DNA from: Bostrychus sinensis
Lineage: Eukaryota > Chordata > Actinopteri > Gobiiformes > Eleotridae
Reading direction: 5' to 3'
DNA: 64,000 nucleotides
NCBI GenBank assembly: GCA_020698575.1
Contig: CM036248.1
Coordinates: forward strand, 11,065,729-11,129,728
In this document: piece after piece, positions 38,516-51,412 of the stretch
Position numbering within the stretch: the first letter of the stretch is position 1
Layout: each line of letters opens with the position of its first letter
The notes under the pieces: generated by a model
Seen by the model: only the letters and a program-made list of their open reading frames with translations
What the model was told of the DNA's origin: nothing
Databases searched by the model: none
Translations under genes and position numbers: made by a program

Positions 38516-39309
38516 CAAACCAACATCAGCAAAAACATAACCTCCTCGGTTGGTGGTGTAATAAAAATCTTTCAAAGAGCGATCCATTGGAGCATGAAGC
38601 CGCTCTGAGCCCATTAACATAAGAACCACAGCGTCCTATTACACGCTGATGGCCAGTGTTTACAGAGAGCCTGCTGACAACACAAATGCAGATCGGCTCA
38701 AAGACAAACTCATCAGGGTTAATCAATGCAGTGTTGTCATCCCAGACCACAGCCTCACACCCCTCCTCATACGAACAGATGGCTGGGTCTGGACCTAAAA
38801 CTCAGCATCCTGCACTAATACTGTCCCACTGAGGAGAAGAGACAGACACAGGACATGTTCAGACTGCACGGCATGATGGGAAAATTGGATTTCTGGAAAT
38901 TGTTGTTACATATGTTTTACTTTGAAATGAATGATTCCCGGCTTTGAGAAAGGGTTAACGAGATAATTAAATGATAGGTACATTTTCCCTACAGTAGGTA
39001 ACTGTCAGCACATGTCAAATTTGGAGAAGCAGACAGGAGCAATGACACATGTACATATGTTATATGGCAGTAGGGCCACTGAAAAGACACGTATAAGATG
39101 GCTTTAAGTTATTAAATTACTAAGTTATTGGCAAATGCTCCACAATCAAGATCTATGTTGAAGTCTAAGCTTGTTTTTTATGTTGTTTTTTTATAACGAG
39201 AAAGAAATTGCACTGAATGACTGCTATTTGTGAGGTATCTTACACCACAACTGGCTTTTATCAAGTCACAATTTCACCAAACCTTAAGGGCAACATGTTT
39301 GCTACCGAA

Positions 39310-39316
39310 ACACTGC

Positions 39317-39384
<68 letters not shown>

Positions 39385-39425
39385 TTTATATAACGCCTTG
39401 CGAGATACTCAAAGCACTTTGCATT
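39310..39425 (-). mobile_element. SINE 3' end with (AAT)n tail
   Basis: (aat)n at 39317-39382 followed by atttatataacgccttgcgagatactcaaagcactttgca, the reverse complement of a SINE end of the type aaagtgctttgag...gcg.tatataaat(att)n. Confidence 0.65.
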
Positions 39426-39594
39426 TATGTGCATGCGCCTGATAGAGAGGCTGCAAGTCCTAGTAGCTCCTAAGTTTGTCTTATTATTTGTTTTTAACTG
39501 TGTGTTTATGTCTTTGTCTTGTCGACACATTTAATGTTTGCTGCTGGACAACTGAATTTCCCCTTTATTGATCCCTTTTTGGGGCTCAATAAAG

Positions 39595-39596
<2 letters not shown>

Positions 39597-39637
<41 letters not shown>
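39597..39637 (+). repeat. (ATCT)n microsatellite
   Basis: About ten tatc units. Confidence 0.95.
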
Positions 39638-39639
39638 TC

Positions 39640-39912
39640 ACTCTTCAGTCACACTTGGTGATGGTGAGCTACTTCTGTAGCCACAGCTGCCCTGGGGCAG
39701 ACTGACAGAGACGTGGCTGCCATTCTGTGCCTATGACCTCTCCCACCACTACAAACACACAGTCACATTACCACATTCATCCAGGCAAGTTGGATGAAGT
39801 GTCTTGCCCAAGGACACAATAACATATGCAATGCTGGTAGCAGGGATCAAACTGCCAACCTCCAGGTTAGTGGGTGAACGTCTCCACTGACTGGTTCCTG
39901 CCGCTCCACTGC
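39640..39912 (-). mobile_element. tRNA-derived SINE, near full
   Basis: Reverse complement: box-B-like ggcagtttgatccctgct, gtgtccttgggcaagacacttcatcc, then gtcagtctgccccagggcag and acagaagtagctcaccat. The last two blocks are in the copy at 41395 in the opposite orientation. Confidence 0.7.
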
Positions 39913-40378
39913 TGGTTGGGCCAATGGTGTGGCAGTGCTGGCAGTACAGGCGTGTTTTATATTTGTCATGTGACTTTCGGTGGCCATACTGGGAGTTCAG
40001 AGTTCAGTGATTGAAAAGTCTTGGTCTCAGCTACAAACTCTGGCTGCTCCTGACACTGGAAACCTTAATAAATCCATTTAAACTGCAATTTGAGGCAGCA
40101 ACCTGTCCACTGTGTACATCAGAACTGTAGTGGCGATTTTATATGGAATAAGATATTAACGCGTGTACCGTTAAAGCGTTCCTGAGCAGTAGTGCTTCAG
40201 TGTGAGCAGAGTCTGACACAGAAACATGTGGCTCCATTGTGTGAGCTGTAATTCCCTGAGTGCTGAGCGGAGCCTGCAGCGGCCCACTCCCGCAGGCCGT
40301 GATTAATGTGATCCAGCCTGTTCCTCTTTTTGTTTGTGCCATCGCATTGAGCTGGAGGGGAGCGTGGCACAGGGGAGC

Positions 40379-40411
40379 GCCTCTCTCTCTCTCTCGCTCT
40401 CTCTCTCTCCC
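40379..40411 (+). repeat. (CT)n microsatellite
   Basis: ctctctctct run with single cg interruption. Confidence 0.9.
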
Positions 40412-41394
40412 CATCCCGTCCCGCCTGCTTCATTTGACGATTGTTTCAGGATTCTTCAAGGAAAGGCCTCATTAGTGCAGTGTTAAAATCACCCAGGGCT
40501 GGACCGACACCACCACCACCAGGAGAGAGCGGCGATAAAGCCGGGCGCAGTGTGAGATCTGTGGGCTTTTATCGGCACAGAGCAGCCCCTGGATCACAGA
40601 GGGAAACACACAATCACGTTACTTGTCCAGGAACAGCAGGTCTTCCTCTCAGGATGGGGTACAGAGAATAAAATAAATTAAAATAAACAACTATGCAGGC
40701 CTTGATTTTGTTGTCAGTGAGTGCTTGTGGGCTGAGAACACACACATTTAGAAGAAGAGACATTTTCCCCGTTGTAACAGAGACACCAAGGAGTTATTGT
40801 CCAATTAACTTCATGAATCTAAAACTAAGATGGTTACAGTGGCTTTAAAGTGCTAAGCAGATCATATTTATTTGCTAAAACAGGAGGCCACTGAGGACCG
40901 AGGGTTTTTTAAAGGGCAGATTGCAGTCCTGGGAGCAGTGAATGTGAAAGGATGCTACCTTTATTTTGATCTTAGGCCCATTGCCACAAAACCTGTGTAC
41001 ATCCTGACATTATGCAGTTCATTTGGGTCTCAGTGGACTTCCTCTACTACTCTTCTACTCTACTATACTCTCAGGATAGACTCATTAATGCTATTCAGAG
41101 ATCATCAGAAGATTGTCATGTGCTTTCTCGTTAATGGGCATTGATCAGCGTCCTGAATCTGTATTGTTGGTATTAAATTGCTCTGTCTACAAAGAGTTTG
41201 GCTTCAAGTTTCATTTGCAAACTATGAGATAACACAGAAACTCTATGGCAGCCATTAGTCATGAGTGCCATGGCCCCTTTAAAATGAGAAAATCCCACGT
41301 GGACCCCCAACAATAAACTTGACTCTGTTTAAAAGACAATGTCATATTTTCCCCCACAAATTTCTTTGAAAAAAACTTGACAAGAATCACAGAC

Positions 41395-41585
41395 TGATGG
41401 CTTTGGTGGTGGTCGGAGAGGCCATAGGTGCAAAATGGCAGCCATGCTTCTGTCAGTCTGCCCCAGGGCAGCTGTGGCTACAGAAGTAGGTCACCACGAC
41501 TGAGTTTGACTGAGAAGTGAAGGAATAATGCACCTAATTTTAAAGCAACTTTGAGTGTCTAGAAAAGCGATGTATAAGACTATTG

Positions 41586-41653
<68 letters not shown>
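41395..41653 (+). mobile_element. SINE 3' half with (ATT)n tail
   Basis: Contains gtcagtctgccccagggcag, gctacagaagtaggtcacca, caactttgagtgtctagaaaagcg and a (tta)n tail of about 65 bp (41588-41653). Opposite orientation to the copy at 39640, so the two can pair. Confidence 0.75.
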
Positions 41654-41657
<4 letters not shown>

Positions 41658-42622
41658 AATTCATTTACATTTTTATGTACTTACAGCCAACTTAACTTGT
41701 TCAGAAAAAGTATTATTTTTATAATTTTATTATCAATAATAAAACTTTTTCTGTACAATGGATAGTAAGTTGGCTGTAAGATGAGTTAAAAAAATGATAG
41801 TGAGTAGAACTTAAAATTTACTTAAAAAGTTTTTGACAAATGAACATCAAATTAGGTGAACAAAAAATATTAGTTGTTGAAAACTTCAGATTTTGAGTTG
41901 GCCCCAAAACTCAAAAATCTTGAGGCATCCCGCTGCCTTGAGTTTTTGCAACAATTTTTTTTTTTTAGTGTATGGCTTTTGACTTTTCATGTGATGCTTT
42001 TCCTTTCAGCTCAGTGGCAGTGCAGTGTTTTGCTGAGGAGGACTTTGATAAAACAGAACAACTATTTTAGACGTTATAGCAGTTCATCAGATGTTACTGG
42101 TGGGGGATAATCTTCTCTTCAATTTTTGTTGAAAGGAATTTTATAACAGCGCAGTCTAACTCTGAGAAAACATTTATCTTATCACAAACTACGCAGAGTG
42201 AAAATCAAAACTGCCTGTTTAAAATTGTTAAAACATTATTGTTGTGGAAAGTCTGCTCAAAAACAGGTTTTAAGATGTAGAGCTTCTGAAGTGTGCAGTA
42301 GCAGCAGCAGCAGTGATTCTGAGGAGATCACAATATTTTTCACAGTGATATGTCAATCAGAAACATACACAAAGCACCAGAATCATGATTGTGCAGAATG
42401 ACAAAAGCTAATCTCATTCAGTTTAACAAGTTTAACATTAGCAAGCCTCATAAAGCTGACCTCAAAAGGTTACGTAAATATTTTGGGGCAGATTTGTAAA
42501 GGTTAATTCATTAATTAAAGCAGAATAAAGTAACTTTTGCTCTCTCTCTTTGTGTCCCTTTCTGGTTGATGAGTCTCCAGAATCGTACTTCATACACCTA
42601 TAAAAGAAAAGACAGTGTCACA

Positions 42623-42895
42623 CAGGGCCGTTTCTAGCTTTGTGGGGGCCCTATGCGCAAGATGCTGTTTAGGGGCCTAGTCATGGTAACCTCTCATATT
42701 AAAATTTAATCTTAAGTTGAGCCGCTTAAGCAAGATGAGTGATGAAAATATAATACAAAGAAAACAACAAGGCGAACTGCAGCTAACTCGGTTGACACAG
42801 CAGACATCAGGCTGAACATTCAGCCTTGGGGGCCCCTAGAGGTCTGTGTGGCCCTGTGCATGTTCATAGTCTGCATATAACTGGAAATGACCCTG
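42623..42895. mobile_element. Probable hAT-like MITE
   Basis: 273 bp. Ends cagggccgtttctag and ctggaaatgaccctg are imperfect inverted repeats (12 of 15). The inside has gggggccctatgcg and gggggcccctagaggtctgtgtggcc. No clear target duplication. Confidence 0.55.
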
Positions 42896-43751
42896 GGTCA
42901 TAGTTTGTGGTTTTAGTTCAGAAGACTAAATGACAGAAAGAATGACAGCATTTTGGGTAGCATTAGGATTTTGATCACAGTTTACTAACAGCTTAGCAGT
43001 TACACGGTGAGGACGATGAGGCGCTCAGGGGTCAGGGGAGGGGCAGTTTTTAGGGTGACCACCTGTCCCACTTTTGGTTGTACTGCACAACCATTTAGTC
43101 CTCTGTCCCTCTGTCCCACTTATTAAGATAATGTCCCTCTTTTTCATTGGTGCTCAGTGGATCTTATAAAAAAGAGAGATCCATGTTAAGAACTAGAAGG
43201 TAAGGTCACTATTCCTTGTGTAAAAATGTATAATAAATATTTGTGTTTGGGTGTCCTATCTTGATAGGTTTAATATATGGTTGTTGTGTTGCTGCCTCTG
43301 TGTTTCAGGACAGACCTCTCTGTGGAGCTGTGAGCTGGGGTTGGTGCTGGATTGTTTCCAAGCTAAGATCTTGTATTTTTTCCAATGAATAAAGTCTCAG
43401 TAAAGACATTACTTTGCAAAATGTGTGTTTTGGGATAAAAACAGCACAGCAAACATGTTACAGCCCCTAAACTGTAGTAACTTGAATCTCAGTAAGTTGG
43501 TAAAGCTAGATTTGTTTATCAAAAGGTTTATTTCTCGAGTCCGTCCCACCTTGTGCCACAAAATCACACCACTTGTCCTACTTTTAGTACTTTTTGAGGT
43601 GGTCACCCTTGCAGTTCAACTAATAAAATAATGTTTGAAAGCTTTTTAAGGTCCAAATATGCCATAAGTGTTGCTGTAAAGGTACTGGAGGCAGCTGGCT
43701 TGAAAACGGTACTGAAGTCTAAATCTAAAATGGACATTATGTTCACTGTTT

Positions 43752-43793
43752 TTTTGTTGTTGTTGTTGTTTGTTTGTTTGTTTTGTTTTTTTA
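43752..43793 (+). repeat. (TTG)n/(TTTG)n microsatellite
   Basis: ttgttgttg run followed by tttg units. Confidence 0.85.
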
Positions 43794-44929
43794 TTGCAAA
43801 TAAATCAGCTGTACCATTGTTAGCAGTAACACTCATTTATATGTTTACCTTTTATCTTGGGACATGTGGGTCATTTTTATGACATTAAAATATATACTGC
43901 CATAGTACCTTTAAATCTAAGCAGGCAGCTCTTTCACTTTCACACATTTGTACAATAATCTTGTCTGTAGTAGAAGATACAACTGTAGCAGACCTCGCTC
44001 CACTCTCAGAGCCATTGTTCTGTTTGAATACAGAGTAATATTTGGGCCCAAGGGGACTGGAGGCTCCTGGGACAGTCTGACTCAGCACCTCTCCTCCTCC
44101 TCCTCTTCATCGCTCCATTGTTATCCACAGCAGCAGCCCTGGCACACATTACAGGCTTCAGATTTCAGCTCCAGTCGATTCCCTCTCAGCGTTTCACGGC
44201 ATAGACTCAGGTCAAAAGTAAAAGAAATCCTAAACCACTGTAACGGCTCGGCTGCAGATACAAATGGATTTTCCCGTCTGGACAGAGAAATGAAGTCTGT
44301 CTTTAATGATAGGGGTTAGTGGGAATGTAAATATGGATTTCTTACTAAAGGCAGCTTGAAATAAAAATATACAGTCGAGCTCGATGGTAAATATTAGACT
44401 CTCAAAGACAAAAGGTAGTGATTCTCTGATAAACATAAGGGAGCAGAATTAATTAGTTAATAATTTATACTTTAATTACACCTGACTTTGGTAACATTTT
44501 AGAATAAGTCACCACTATTACACAGTAAAAACATGAATACATCTGTAATTAACAATGGATAAATGAACAATTTATAGATATTAAATTAACACTATTCTTT
44601 ATAAGTTTGCATTGATTTGCGAGTTTATTACCCAATAGTTAAACATTAATAATGTTTATAGTCAGTAGTATTTGTTATGACTAACAGCTAATTTACACTG
44701 AATGTGTTGCATGTGCAGTACGTGTTCTGTCAAAAAGAAGCCATCTAAGTTAATGCGTGAGTGTACTTCAGCTGCACTGCACTACGTGTTCCGGCGGAAA
44801 TATGTATCAAGTCTATTTTTGACGGACACAAGGGTATAAAAAAGATTGGATAGTGTTAAATGTGAGTTAAAAGAAAGTATTTATATAATGTATGTAGCAT
44901 GCTTATTCATGGTGAAAGTCACTGAAATA

Positions 44930-45960
44930 TTCTCCAAACGGCCAGGAGATGGTGTGATGTGAGGGGCACAGGGGACAAAAAGACCCAAAAAAGCAGGACT
45001 GTGAGGGTGCAACTTTAATAAACTCAATAAACATTTCAAAGGGAAAAAAATACAAAGATGAAAGCATAAAATGTCCAAAGGTCAAAATCTAAATTCATCC
45101 ATCCATCAATCCATCTTCCACTTTATCCGGGGCCGGGTTGCGGGGGCAGCAGTTTAAGCAGAGATGACCAGACTTCCCTCTCCACAATAAATCTCACCCT
45201 TTATCCTTCCCTCGCTGTGAACAAGACCCAGAGATACTTGAACTCCTCCACTTGAAGCAGGAACTCTCCTCCAACCTGGAGAGGGCAAGCCACCCTTTTC
45301 TGTTCGAGAACCATGGCCTCAGACTTGGAGGAGCTGATTCCCATCCCAGCCGCTTCACACTCGGATGCAAACCGCCCCCTTGCACACTGAAGGTCCTGGT
45401 TTGATGAAGCCAACAGGACAACATCATCCGCAAAAAGCAGAGATGAAATCCTGTGGTCTCCAAAACGGACTGCCTCCAGCCCCTGGCTGTGCGTAGAAAT
45501 TCTGTCCATAAAAATTATGAACAGAACTGGTGACAAAGGGCAGCCCTGCCGGAGTCCAACATGCACTGAGAACAGGTCTGACTTACTGCCAGCAATGCAA
45601 ACCAAACTCCTGCTCCGTTTGTATAGGGACCAGACAGCCCTTGAAAATCTAAATTCAGTCAACACAAAAAAACAAAACTCGAGCAGTAACAAAAAAACAG
45701 GGAAACACAAAGAGTAAAAATCCAAACTTAAAAGGCAGAGCAAAAACTAAGTAACTAACAAAATGACTTAGACTTAGAGAACACAAGAGCAAAGGACACT
45801 GAGGACTCAGGAGTAGACAAGACACTGCAATGACGCAACAAAGAATTGGGGAAAACACAGGGACTAAATAAACCAGGAGCACACAGGTGATACACATCAG
45901 GACAAGGCAGGCAATCACACAAGCAGGAAACACAGGAGGCAGGAAGTAAAACAGAAAAAC
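44930..45960. repeat. Older dispersed repeat hosting the LINE insertion
   Basis: Flanks of the LINE (44930-45083 and 45658-45960) and 46915-47000 share a style common in fish dispersed repeats (aggcaatcacacaagcaggaaacacagg, acacaggtgatacacatc). The piece at 46915 (gaccagacatcaaaataaaac) seems to continue it beyond the next inserted element. Family unknown. Confidence 0.4.
45098..45643 (-). mobile_element. 5'-truncated, internally deleted LINE insertion
   Basis: Bounded by a perfect 14-bp target duplication (aaaatctaaattca at 45084-45097 and 45644-45657). On the minus strand the 5' part encodes the palm of a LINE reverse transcriptase: SLYKRSRSLVCIAGSKSDLF, GLRQGCPLSPVLF, the catalytic FADDVVLLAS, SKSEAMVL and VEEFKYL. 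After about 45215 the frame stops and the sequence jumps to the LINE 3' end (gctgccccc...cccggccccggataa) and an (ATGG)-like tail (45098-45118). The endonuclease and most of the C-terminus are absent, so it cannot move by itself. Fish LINE family not assigned. Confidence 0.88.
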
Positions 45961-45964
45961 ACTG

Positions 45965-46914
45965 AGGCTGAATCCGAAAAGAGGAAATTGTAGCTCCTAC
46001 CTCCTGCTACTTAATCTTTAAGAGCTACGTCCTGAGGTCAACAGTAAGACTCCTACTGCAGTGAGGAAAGGAGCCTCAGTGGTGTTTGGAGGATCTGACC
46101 ATCCTAACCCAGCAGCAGAAACAACAAGGGAAGGGAAATAAAAACTACAACACCCAAAAAATGGACTACAATAAGTGCACCTTATCCTCCACTGCAGTGC
46201 TAATGTTAATGATCTTTTCAACATTACAATGTACAGAAATAACCCAAAATCACTCCATATAAGAGAAGCTACAGCTCTTTTTAAAAAAGAGCTCCGCTAT
46301 AACACTACAGACTCTAGAATCTTCTCTGACTCACAGAAACTCAGAGGTTTAAACATGAAACTCTGCAAACACAGAGAACAGGCTGTGGTAAATATTCTCT
46401 GTCTCTGCTCTGGACAGTTAACAGCATTAACCCTAAACGCCGCTGTGGATTTATGCTAATTAGCCATGTGGTTTTTAAGTTTAGTTTTCTAAAATGTAAA
46501 CAAAAGTGCTCAGAGCAGCTCCAGCTCACAGCGATGCAAAATAATCATTTATCAGGAGTCAGACATTAGACTCTGTGGAGGCTCTAAGTGTCTTTTTTAT
46601 AAAGTGAGGTTTATTCAGATACTTTTATGGAATAAAGTCTGAGGCAGTGACACTTCTGACTTAAACTCATCACACGGAGATCGACCGAACTCAGGAGATG
46701 CTGCAGTGGATTGTGGGATAGTTCCTTGCTCCTCTCTGGGTGGTAAGGAACCTGTGGAGCTTCCTATGCTAAAGAAGCTATTCAAGGAAGCATTGAAATT
46801 AACTCCTTCCTTACTGAGAAAACAATCCGGACAGTTCTTATCATGGAGGATGATGACGTAGGGCTTAAGGAGCTAGGAAGTTCCTTGACAATTTCCCCTT
46901 TTCGTATTCAGCCT
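45965..46914. mobile_element. 950-bp TIR DNA element
   Basis: Left end 45965-45991 and right end 46888-46914 are inverted repeats, 25 of 27 matching (aggctgaatccgaaaagagg against the complement of the end). No transposase; no clear target duplication. Confidence 0.75.
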
Positions 46915-48430
46915 AGGATTGACCAGACATCAAAATAAAACTCAGGGGAAACAACACATGGACACAGAACAAGGCACAGACAGCTGGTGGTCAGACAGGA
47001 AACGTGACTTTTGTTTACATGTAGTTCTCTGTAAACATAGTTGCTATCGCGAGAACTCATGACTTCCAAAGTAAACTCGCCACTCTCTCATGAACTCCTC
47101 AGCTGGCTCTGGTCGCAGACGCACTGCACACACCATGCTTTCAGTGTAAATTAGGTGTAAGTATTGCTTTGTAAATGAAGAATTAACTTGTTACTAAACA
47201 TTAATACTTAGTTACTATGAACCCAGTTTCACAAAAAGGGGTTGAGGGTTATGTGCTTAAATTACAATATCTTTTGAGATAATACTATACTTTTATATAC
47301 TATAAAAATAACTGCATTTATTGTATTTAATTAAGCATATATCTTGATAATTTCCTGTATAGTAAATCTACTGTTTAGTAAATGCTGTGAATTACTGAGA
47401 ATCCATGTTTAAGCTTTAGCGTCTTATACAAAACAAGTGTCATGTTTTTAGTGAGTCAGTGGGGTGTATTTTTTTTAAATACTTGCTGCTTCATTGTAAA
47501 ATACAAAAATACTACACTGTTAAAATAATTTGGAGCTTGTTTAGTAGACAGGTCCCTGTTCACTATTTCCTCAGCTGCTGGCCACCACTCACTCTCTCTT
47601 GATAATATTCAGTAACTATTAGAAAGTAAAATAATGAAAACATGACACACTGCTTTGAAACAGTAAACAGAGACACTGTGCTGTAGTCCAGCTCATAGAC
47701 ACCAGTTTATCACCCTTTAAACATGTAATTAAATCAATAATATCATAAATGAAACACGAGGCCCTGTTTAACCAGGATTTATGGCTTGTTTAAAAGCCTT
47801 GAGCGGCTCCAGAACAGAGGCAGTAACCTACATGTCTGAGAGGATTAATAAGTAATAAACATGAAGCACAGATTTAATTAGTGCTTATTCTGTGGAGCAA
47901 CAGTTTGTTTGTAGTTTGATGTATTTCTGCTATTTTTGTTCAGAAAACCCAGACAGAAACATAGAAATGAGACAGATAAATAAAAGTGTTAATGATGGAA
48001 AAGAAAACAGACATTTGTGACAGACTTCTGAGGAGAAACTGTGTCAAGAGAGGAACTATGCTCATAAAACATCTGTCTTAATCCACACTTCCAGCACTAT
48101 TTGACAAAAGGGGTTTTACTTTGCTAGACTATTCTTTTTTTGCCATACACCTTGGACAATTGTCTGTGAATTCCTCTTACAGACATATATGGACAATAAT
48201 TCCCTCTCACTATGCGCAGTGTATTCATAAGATGCATTTTAGGATAAGCTTGAAGTCTATTTTTAAATGTATATTATTACAGAGTGAATTGGTTTGCTGT
48301 TGTTTTAGAATATGGTTTAGGGAAGAGTCGAGAAAGAGCAAGGTTAAGGGATATTAAAACTGAAAAAGTGATTTATACAGTATAGTTCTGGTTCACAAGT
48401 TTTGGCTCAAACATTTTGTATCTAACAAAC

Positions 48431-48452
48431 CAAAAAAAAAAAAAAAAAAAAA
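48431..48452 (+). repeat. Poly(A) tract
   Basis: About 22 a. Confidence 0.9.
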
Positions 48453-49121
48453 TCATTGCACCGCTTATTGCACGTCTTATCAAACCCCAAAACATGCCCA
48501 TCATCTGAATGGAGTCCTCTACTGCCTGCCTGTTAAAGAGAGAGCTTTATCCAAAATCTATCACTGCAAAACTGGCCCTTGAGCGCTCATCTGTATCCAG
48601 TCAGTAACAACACGACTCCAGCAGCTTCTCCCAGCCAGATCCATCATATTTTTCCCTCAACCTCTTCCTGTCTCTATGCGAGGGGGTCATGTGTTGATGG
48701 ATGTACCCCTGGTCCCGTTCTCCTTTGGGGCTTTCTCTTTACTTCCTGCGTTAGTCTCTTCTTCTCTCTCTTTGTCTCTATACCTCTGTCTTTGTGTCTT
48801 CCTCTAACTGGTAAAAATAGAGCTTCATAAATCTTGCATCTTCTCTCACGAGCAGAGGAGGGATAGGAGGAGATGGAGCGGGATGACATCAAACGGCAGG
48901 ACAGGACCGGGGAGCTGACAGGGGAAAAGATGGGAGCTGTGGGGATCTTGGCTGCCCTCTCTTTGTCTCTCTCGATATTGGCTCATCCGCTCTGTGAGGT
49001 TCACACCACTGCTGGTACTGTTGTCCTCTATAGTCTTAAGATCACTTTTCAATAGACTTTTTTAATTTTGTTTTGGTCTTGTAGAGGACCCTGTACTTTA
49101 TATTAATGGTCAAAGGTCATA

Positions 49122-49397
49122 TTTTTACAGCGCTTTTCTACCTCCATGGGCTCTCAAAGCACTTTACATCAAGGAACCATTCACCCATTCACACAAACCA
49201 TGCACAGGAACAAGCACTCACACATTCATACATCAGTGTACGCAGACACTGGAAGGAAGATGGGTGTCTTGCGCAAAGACATAAGGACACTAAAACACAA
49301 GGACGCAACAATGGAGTATGCAGCGAAGGGGTGAGAACCACCAACCTTCTGGTTAGTGGACAAACAGCTCTAGCACCTGAGCTACTGCTGCCCCTAT
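49122..49397 (-). mobile_element. tRNA-derived SINE, near full
   Basis: Reverse complement begins ggggcagcagtagctcaggt (box-A-like), then aaccagaaggttggtggttc (box B), gtcttt.cgcaagacaccc, and ends gtaaagtgctttgagagccc...gaaaagcgctgta. Confidence 0.75.
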
Positions 49398-49459
49398 TAT
49401 GACTTACTACTATCCAAAATCATGTATACTAATCATGTACTTTTTCCAAAAGTATTAGC

Positions 49460-49838
49460 TAAGTGATGTCCCATTCCTAATCCATAAGGTTTATTATGAT
49501 GTGGGCCCACCCTTTGCATTCATCTACATCAGACATCTATGTGTCTGAAGTCCTGGCTCGCAGTCTTCACTCTAATTCATCCCAAAGGTGTTCTGTCAGG
49601 TTGAGGTCAGGACTCTGTGCAGGTTCAGTCAAGGTCTTCCACACCAAACTCACTCATCCATGTCTCTATGGACCGTGATTTGTGCAGTGGTGCAGTCATG
49701 TCTCTTGGTGCTAAAGCATTCAGAGTTCCTTTCACTGGAACTAAGAGGGCAAGCCCAGCTCCTGAAAACAACCCCACACCATAATCCCAGTTCAGTTATT
49801 TGGGGGGGGGTGAGCGAATACTTTTGGAAATATAGTGT
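49460..49838 (-). pseudogene. Tc1-like transposase relic, copy 2
   Basis: Same Tc1 family as at 2396, opposite orientation. The right end has the terminal motif gagcgaatacttttggaaatatagtgt, and the interior reverse-translates to the same C-terminal transposase segment (the LWDELE-like piece at about 49560-49600, the KTWMSEFGVE-like piece at about 49630-49670). Stops, frameshifts and large deletions make it non-functional. A run of g at about 49802-49810 interrupts it near the terminus. Confidence 0.75.
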
Positions 49839-50094
49839 ATCTTTATATCAAGCACCAACCAAAATAATGATTTCTGGCTGTTTTAATAATTGCATTGTAA
49901 TCCACCACAGTCAGCTCTGTAGTAGTGGTGGTGCTAGTATCACTCATACTAATAGTAGAAGTTGTAGTAGAAGAGATTAAACTGTAAAATCAATAGTGCT
50001 TACATGAGTAGTCTTTTCACTGAACAATTTGTTACTCAAATTAAAAATATATTATATGATATTCATTATGAATTAGTGCTATCCATTTCTCTGA

Positions 50095-50325
50095 AGTGGG
50101 GCACACACTGGACAATGGTCAGTTTGTGGCAGGGCTAACACATAAAGACATACACTGACTGAAAACCATTCACTCTCGCATCTATTTACAATGAATCAGA
50201 CAGTTTAGATTCACCAGTTCACCTACACATGCCTCTGGAGAGAATCCACAGAGACTCCCCTCTATGAGAGATGGAGTGTTGGCCTGGGAATTGAACCAAA
50301 CTATCTCCTTATTGTGCAGCAGCCT
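50095..50325 (-). repeat. SINE-like repeat, decayed
   Basis: Reading as given: aatttagattcaccagttc, catgcctctggagagaatcc, acagagactcc and ggcctgggaattgaacc (a box-B complement). This order is the common fish repeat whose head is tRNA-like. Confidence 0.5.
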
Positions 50326-51290
50326 CATCTGCCTCAAGTAACATTATTTTAAAAGCAACAGTACTTTTCCTTGAGAACAGAGTTGTACAAACAGTAGAGG
50401 TCAGCGTTCAGCACCATAGACAGCGACAGAAGAGTGGGACAGGGATCAGCAATAATGTTCGCTTCATATGTTAAAAAAGTTACATTTTATGTTTAAAGTG
50501 AGCATCCAAAATTTAACACATTAAAACCTTGATATTTCTCCTTTATAAAAGCATTTTAAGTTGATTTTATGGACCATGAGATTTAGTTTTTAAACAGTAG
50601 CATGACAGTACAATTCATATTAATATATACTTATCTATAATAATCATTAGGTCTAACAAGTAATGAGGAAAGTCCTACATTGTATTTTATCTTTATGTCA
50701 AGACTGCCATTTTTAAAGGCTTGAACATTTAAAAAAAACTAAGAAATTTGGATATTTTACACAGTTAAGCCCACTTTCTTGTGCCGCTGTATGACTCAGT
50801 GGTAGAGCTAAGACTGAAATTTCCCCGATTTCCTACTATACTCTGTCCAATCCATAAAGCCTTAAAAAATAAATAAATACATTCTAGTCTGGCGATACAA
50901 AACAGCTCATAGATTTGACCGAAATGTACCACACTGTGTCCTGTGGTGTATCTGTTCAGAGAAATGTTCAGAGAAATGTTCTGTATATTTTATTTAACGC
51001 CTTTCCAGTAAAATTCAAGTACCGCTCAAAATGAGAAAGTACAAACAAATCCAAGCATTTTCAAGCATTTTCAAGCACTTACAGGCAGCCTGGCTCGGGA
51101 GCACAGCAGGCAGAGAGCAGTGAGGATGAAGGATGAGTGGATATCTCAGAGTGTGTTTTTGAGCACATGTTTTTAGTCCCAGCGGAGGAGAGCTATGTCC
51201 CTCACACCTTTAAGACTCTTTTACTGAAGTGGGAGCTGCCGTCAGTGGAGGAGGGGGGTCAAGAGATAGGCGCTCAGATCTGCCCAGGCT

Positions 51291-51412
51291 GCAGCCACAC
51301 ACAGACACAGAGCAGGACACACACAGGACACAGAGCAGGACACACACAGGACACACACAGGACACACACAGGACACACACAGGACACACACAGGACACAC
51401 ATGGGACACACA
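51291..51412 (+). repeat. 11-bp minisatellite aggacacacac
   Basis: About nine to ten units, with cagagcaggac variants at the left end. Open frames on both strands across it (repeats of TQDTHRTHTG and VCPVCVLCVSC) are artefacts. Confidence 0.92.
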
